A DNA stretch of 64,000 bases, taken from the NCBI RefSeq assembly GCF_004216755.1, contig NZ_SGWZ01000003.1, forward strand, positions 414,617 to 478,616, read 5' to 3'. This document shows, piece after piece, positions 60,550 through 64,000 of this stretch. Position numbers and translations under genes: made by a program. Source of the stretch: Kerstersia gyiorum (GTDB lineage: Bacteria > Pseudomonadota > Gammaproteobacteria > Burkholderiales > Burkholderiaceae_B). Within the stretch, counting starts at the first letter, position 1; every line of letters begins with the position of its first letter. The notes under the pieces are model-generated. The model saw only the letters and a program-made list of their open reading frames with translations, did no database searches and was not told the DNA's origin.

Positions 60550-61521
60550 ATGCAGCGCGGCCTGGTGATGGAGACTGACGTGGCAGAGAAAAAACTCAAG
60601 GCCGCGATCATCGGTTCCGGCAATATCGGCACGGACCTGATGATCAAGATACTGCGGCACGGCAAAAACCTGGAAATGGGCGCAATGGTCGGCATCGACC
60701 CTGCCTCTGACGGCCTGGCGCGTGCTGCGCGCCTCGGTGTCGCAACGACGCACGAAGGCGTCGAAGGGCTGATCAAGCTGCCGGTTTTCGCTGATATCGA
60801 CTTCGTTTTCGACGCCACCAGCGCTGGTGCCCACGTCAAGAACGACAAGCGCCTGCGCGAAGCCAAGCCGGGCATCCGTGTCATCGACCTGACGCCTGCT
60901 GCCATTGGCCCGTATTGCGTGCCTGTCGTGAACCTGAGCGAGCACATCAACGAAGCCAACGTGAACATGGTCACCTGCGGCGGCCAGGCCACCATTCCCA
61001 TGGTTGCTGCCGTATCCCGCGTGGCCAAAGTGCACTACGCGGAAATCGTGGCCTCCATCGCCAGCAAATCGGCTGGCCCCGGCACGCGAGCCAACATCGA
61101 CGAATTCACCGAGACCACCTCGCGCGCCATCGAACAGGTGGGCGGCGCAGCCAAGGGCAAGGCCATCATCGTTCTGAACCCGGCCGAGCCGCCGCTCATC
61201 ATGCGCGACACGGTCTATGTGCTGAGCGAAGCCGCCGACCAGGCCAAGGTGGAGCAATCCATTGAAGAAATGGCCGCGGCCGTCCATGCCTACGTGCCGG
61301 GCTATCGCCTCAAGCAGAAAGTGCAGTTCGACGTCATTCCGCCGGAAGCGCCCCTGAACATCCCCGGCCTGGGCAAATTCAGCGGCCTGAAAACCTCGGT
61401 ATTCCTGGAAGTCGAAGGCGCGGCGCACTATCTGCCCGCCTACGCCGGCAACCTGGACATCATGACCTCCGCCGCGCTGGCCACTGCCGAAAGCATGGCC
61501 GAGTCGATCATCAACGCCTGA
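60550..61521 (+). CDS. mhpF: Acetylating acetaldehyde dehydrogenase (DmpF/BphJ/MhpF)
   Basis: The 323-aa enzyme turns acetaldehyde, CoA and NAD+ into acetyl-CoA. The NAD fold is LKAAIIGSGNIGTDLMIK near residue 16, and the catalytic cysteine is in NVNMVTCGGQATIPMV near residue 142. FVFDATSAGAHVKND and KLKAAIIG are typical. It forms a channelling complex with the next gene. Two starts are possible: ATG at 60550 (GAAGG 6 nt upstream) or GTG at 60580 (GGAG 6 nt upstream); the latter gives 313 aa, closer to the family length. Confidence 0.95.
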   Translation: MQRGLVMETDVAEKKLKAAIIGSGNIGTDLMIKILRHGKNLEMGAMVGIDPASDGLARAARLGVATTHEGVEGLIKLPVFADIDFVFDATSAGAHVKNDKRLREAKPGIRVIDLTPAAIGPYCVPVVNLSEHINEANVNMVTCGGQATIPMVAAVSRVAKVHYAEIVASIASKSAGPGTRANIDEFTETTSRAIEQVGGAAKGKAIIVLNPAEPPLIMRDTVYVLSEAADQAKVEQSIEEMAAAVHAYVPGYRLKQKVQFDVIPPEAPLNIPGLGKFSGLKTSVFLEVEGAAHYLPAYAGNLDIMTSAALATAESMAESIINA

Positions 61522-61536
61522 GGGGGGAGACTTATC

Positions 61537-62562
61537 ATGACCTTCAATCCCGGCAAGAAACTCTATATTTCCGACGTCACGCTGCGTGATGGCAGCCACG
61601 CCATCCGCCACCAGTACTCCATTCAGAACGTCAAGGACATTGCCCGCGCACTGGACAAGGCCAAAGTCGATTCCATCGAAGTGGCCCACGGTGACGGCCT
61701 GCAAGGCTCCAGCTTCAACTACGGCTTCGGCGCGCATACCGATCTGGAATGGATCGAAGCCGTCGCCGGCGAACTGAGCCACTCGAAGATCGCCACGCTG
61801 CTGCTGCCCGGCATCGGTACCATCCATGACCTGGAAAACGCCCACAAGGCCGGCGCCAGCATCGTCCGCGTCGCCACCCACTGCACGGAAGCCGACGTTT
61901 CCAAGCAGCACATCGAACGCGCCCGCGAGCTGGGCATGGACACGGTCGGCTTCCTGATGATGAGCCACATGACCACGCCGGAAAACCTGGCGGTCGAAGC
62001 CAAGAAGATGGAAAGCTACGGCGCCACCACCATCTATGTGGTGGATTCCGGCGGCGCACTGGGCATGCAGGATGTGCGTGACCGCTTCCGCGCGCTGAAA
62101 GCCGTGCTCAAGCCCGAAACCACCACCGGCATGCACGCCCACCACAACCTGTCGCTGGGTGTCGCCAACTCCATCGTCGCCGTGGAAGAAGGCTGCGATC
62201 GCATCGACGCCAGCCTGGCAGGCATGGGCGCAGGTGCCGGTAACGCGCCGCTGGAAGTCTTCATCGCCGCCGCCGAACGCCTGGGCTGGAACCACGGCAC
62301 CGACCTCTACACGCTGATGGATGCCGCCGACGACATCGTGCGCCCCCTGCAGGATCGTCCGGTGCGTGTGGACCGTGAAACCCTGGCACTGGGCTACGCT
62401 GGCGTGTACTCCAGCTTCCTGCGCCATGCGGAAGTGGCTGCCAAGAAATACGGCATCAGCACGGTCGATATCCTGGTCGAGCTGGGCAAGCGTCGCATGG
62501 TCGGCGGCCAGGAAGACATGATCGTCGATGTAGCGCTGGATCTGCTGAAAAAATCGGCCTGA
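61537..62562 (+). CDS. mhpE: 4-hydroxy-2-oxovalerate aldolase (DmpG/BphI/MhpE)
   Basis: The 341-aa Mn2+-dependent aldolase cleaves 4-hydroxy-2-oxovalerate to pyruvate and acetaldehyde, which is passed to the dehydrogenase. Visible: YISDVTLRDGSHAIRHQYS near residue 10 (metal-ligand aspartate and catalytic arginine/histidine), IYVVDSGGALG, GMHAHHNLSLGVANSI near 198 (metal-ligand histidines), and GMGAGAGNAPLE. AGGGGGGAG lies about 6-7 nt before the ATG. It is 15 bp downstream of the dehydrogenase. The upstream pathway genes (hydratase, ring-cleavage dioxygenase) are not present. Confidence 0.97.
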   Translation: MTFNPGKKLYISDVTLRDGSHAIRHQYSIQNVKDIARALDKAKVDSIEVAHGDGLQGSSFNYGFGAHTDLEWIEAVAGELSHSKIATLLLPGIGTIHDLENAHKAGASIVRVATHCTEADVSKQHIERARELGMDTVGFLMMSHMTTPENLAVEAKKMESYGATTIYVVDSGGALGMQDVRDRFRALKAVLKPETTTGMHAHHNLSLGVANSIVAVEEGCDRIDASLAGMGAGAGNAPLEVFIAAAERLGWNHGTDLYTLMDAADDIVRPLQDRPVRVDRETLALGYAGVYSSFLRHAEVAAKKYGISTVDILVELGKRRMVGGQEDMIVDVALDLLKKSA

Positions 62563-62584
62563 TACCAAATACCAAGCTCTTACC

Positions 62585-62623
62585 GGCAGCCCGGAGCGGT
62601 GTGTTGCACCGGCACGGGCTGCC
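62585..62623. other. Nested hairpin after the aldolase gene
   Basis: GGCAGCCCG and CGGGCTGCC form an outer perfect 9-bp stem, inside which CGGTG and CACCG form a second stem. It precedes the terminator by 5 bp. It could be an mRNA-stabilising or processing structure. Confidence 0.55.
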
Positions 62624-62627
62624 AATA

Positions 62628-62663
62628 AGCAAAAGCCGGCGCAGGAATGCGCCGGCTTTTGCT
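62628..62663 (+). terminator. Strong rho-independent terminator of mhpFE
   Basis: AGCAAAAGCCGGCGCA and TGCGCCGGCTTTTGCT make a perfect 16-bp stem with a GGAA loop. The stem includes the A and T tracts, so it could work in both directions. It separates the aldolase gene from the IclR-type gene. Confidence 0.92.
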
Positions 62664-62831
62664 TTGGCCTTTGCTTTGGCTTGGGCTATTTCACCCACCG
62701 ACTGGCAAGCCTGCCGAAATCAGCCCAGGAGCCGGATCAGCGCACGCCGGTCTTCCCGGCTCCGTACGGCCCTTTATCCTTGCCAGACTCCCTGCGCCAA
62801 CGCCCTGCCCACGGGTAGAATAGCCTCCATT

Positions 62832-63599
62832 ATGTCAACGACCGACCCTGCTCCTCGTGCCCTGGCCAGCCAGACCTTGTTTCGCGGCCTGGACATCATA
62901 GATGCCGTCGCCGATGGCTGCATTACCGTGCAGGCGATTGCCGCCCGTACCGGTGTCAGCTTCAGCACCACGCACCGGCTGGCCTCCGCCTTGGTACAGG
63001 CACGCTATCTGCATTTCGAACCTCGCCGGGGCTACCGCCTAGGCAACCGTTTACTGGAGTTGGGCTTTGCCGCATACCGGGAGTCCACGCTCACCAGTTG
63101 CGCCCGGCCACATCTTGAGAGACTGGCCGAAGAAACCCAGGATACCGTGCATCTGGCGTCGCTGGATGGCAACGGCATCATCTATCTGGACAAGATTGGC
63201 GGCCAGCGCCCGGTACAGGTCAACACCCGCATCGGCGGGCGCAAACCGATCTGCGGCACTGGTGTCGGCAAATCACTGATCCTCGACGAAACCCCTGAGC
63301 AATGGCTGCAACGCTACGAGCATGATGCCAGCCGGGGCGACATCCAGATTCCTCGCGATGCGTGGATGGAAATGATGGCGCGCTATGCCCAGGGCGGCTA
63401 CAGCATGGATCTCGAAGAAAATGCTGCTGGCATACGCTGCGTGGCAGCGCCCGTGCGCGACATCAGTAACCGCATCATCGCCGCAATCAGCGTGACCGGC
63501 ACGGCCCCCTATACCGACGAAGCACGCATGCGTGCGCTAATTCCGGTTGTGCAACTGGCGGCACGCCAGATCAGCGAAGCGCTGGGCAGCCACGTCTGA
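62832..63599 (+). CDS. IclR-family transcriptional regulator
   Basis: The 255-aa regulator has an N-terminal winged helix (residues 12-75: FRGLDIIDAVADGCITVQAIAARTGVSFSTTHRLASALV) and a C-terminal effector domain (about 80-250) with VHLASLDGNGIIYLDKIGG, PICGTGVGKSLIL, GYSMDLEENAAGIRCVAAPVRD and IIAAISVTG. Its position 270 bp downstream of the aldolase suggests it controls the mhpFE-type pair, though a strong terminator separates them. The ATG at 62832 is chosen because it starts MSTTDPAPRA just before the domain; the open frame begins earlier. Confidence 0.92.
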   Translation: MSTTDPAPRALASQTLFRGLDIIDAVADGCITVQAIAARTGVSFSTTHRLASALVQARYLHFEPRRGYRLGNRLLELGFAAYRESTLTSCARPHLERLAEETQDTVHLASLDGNGIIYLDKIGGQRPVQVNTRIGGRKPICGTGVGKSLILDETPEQWLQRYEHDASRGDIQIPRDAWMEMMARYAQGGYSMDLEENAAGIRCVAAPVRDISNRIIAAISVTGTAPYTDEARMRALIPVVQLAARQISEALGSHV

Positions 63600-63658
63600 G
63601 CCAAATGGCGGCGCCTGGCCAGCCAAAGGCACGGTGCTGCCCCACATCGGATTTTTTC

Positions 63659-64000
63659 ATGACATCGCTTCATTCCACCTACCGCATTTCTCCCGCCCGG
63701 CCCGAAGACACAGCAGAATGCCTGCGCCTGCGCGGCCTGACTCGTGAAAACGCTTTCAGCCCGGCTGAACTACAGGCGCAGGGCATCACGGAAGCAAGTT
63801 GGCGGGCAGGTATCGAAAGCGAAGAACTGATTGGCCTGATCGCCTGGGCTGGCACACGCATGGCCGGTTACTGCTTTGCTGACAGAAGCACAGGCGAAAT
63901 CATGGTGCTGGCTTTGCTACCGGAAGACGAAGGCCATGGCCTGGGTCGTTTGCTGCTGAGTCAGGTCGTGGAGGCCTTGCGGCACCTGGGCAGGCAAACC
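63659..64000 (+). CDS. GNAT-family N-acetyltransferase (3' end beyond the window)
   Basis: The frame starts at ATG 63659 and is open to the last base (114 codons). It begins MTSLHSTYRISPARPEDTAEC, has a mid strand LIGLIAWAGTRMAGYCFADR, then EIMVLALLPEDEGHGLGRLLL, the GNAT acetyl-CoA binding loop (G-H-G-L-G in place of Q/R-x-x-G-x-G/A). Substrate unknown. No good ribosome binding site is seen. It lies 59 bp after the IclR-type gene. Confidence 0.75.
   Translation, partial: MTSLHSTYRISPARPEDTAECLRLRGLTRENAFSPAELQAQGITEASWRAGIESEELIGLIAWAGTRMAGYCFADRSTGEIMVLALLPEDEGHGLGRLLLSQVVEALRHLGRQT

Overview
This 64 kb window is chromosomal DNA of a high-GC betaproteobacterium, most likely of the family Alcaligenaceae (Bordetella, Alcaligenes, Kerstersia and relatives). 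The clues are the ribB-ribH-nusB-thiL-pgpA-pncC and ftsY/rsmD-coaD-ferredoxin clusters, and a histone-deacetylase-like amidohydrolase that keeps the length and catalytic residue numbering of the enzyme from Bordetella/Alcaligenes strain FB188. The genus is an inference. No rRNA or tRNA gene, prophage, transposase, integron or CRISPR array was recognised. Genes are densely packed, and most of the long overlapping frames are antisense shadows of real genes.

Layout. 1-6236: the 3' part of purH, ruvC, ruvA and, after two opposite-strand genes (a CNNM/CBS membrane protein and a threonine-dehydratase-like PLP enzyme), ruvB. 6324-11152: a membrane PQQ-dependent glucose/quinate-type dehydrogenase and a secreted S9 peptidase. 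11482-18568: an iron-responsive cell-surface-signalling cluster: Fur box, FecI-type sigma, FecR-type regulator, haem-type TonB receptor and a large PKD-repeat lipoprotein. 18656-19444: a chromosomal AadA-type aminoglycoside nucleotidyltransferase. 19545-21743: groES-groEL with a sigma-70 promoter and a CIRCE operator. 21859-29218: HDAH amidohydrolase, a LuxR-type regulator, dgkA, NDH-2, pyrF, a FixJ-like two-component pair and a small unknown gene. 29615-33987: the riboflavin/thiamine/lipid cluster. 34269-39555: a CYTH-CHAD protein, ftsY, rsmD, coaD and ferredoxin. 39644-47969: AsmA-like protein, NAD(P)HX repair enzyme, ChaN-like lipoprotein, FAD oxidoreductase, GNAT and a stand-alone trpB. 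48414-60024: an organosulfur-scavenging island. 60550-63599: an acylating acetaldehyde dehydrogenase / 4-hydroxy-2-oxovalerate aldolase pair followed by an IclR regulator. A GNAT gene runs off the end.

The most interesting parts are the following. (1) The sulfur island: one MetN-MetI transporter core shares a run of nine minus-strand genes with four MetQ-type binding proteins, two SfnB-type flavin oxidoreductases and an NtaA/DszA-type flavin monooxygenase. A convergent pair lies beside it, an SsuD-type alkanesulfonate monooxygenase and an amidohydrolase-fold protein without the usual metal-ligand motifs. (2) A 129-bp structured repeat is present at 35962-36090 and 52196-52324 (107/129 identical, ungapped), with compensatory changes in its hairpins. 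The second copy supplies the start codon and first 43 codons of a metQ reading frame. (3) An aadA-type gene sits outside any visible mobile element. (4) A stand-alone trpB of divergent sequence lacks trpA or trpF nearby.
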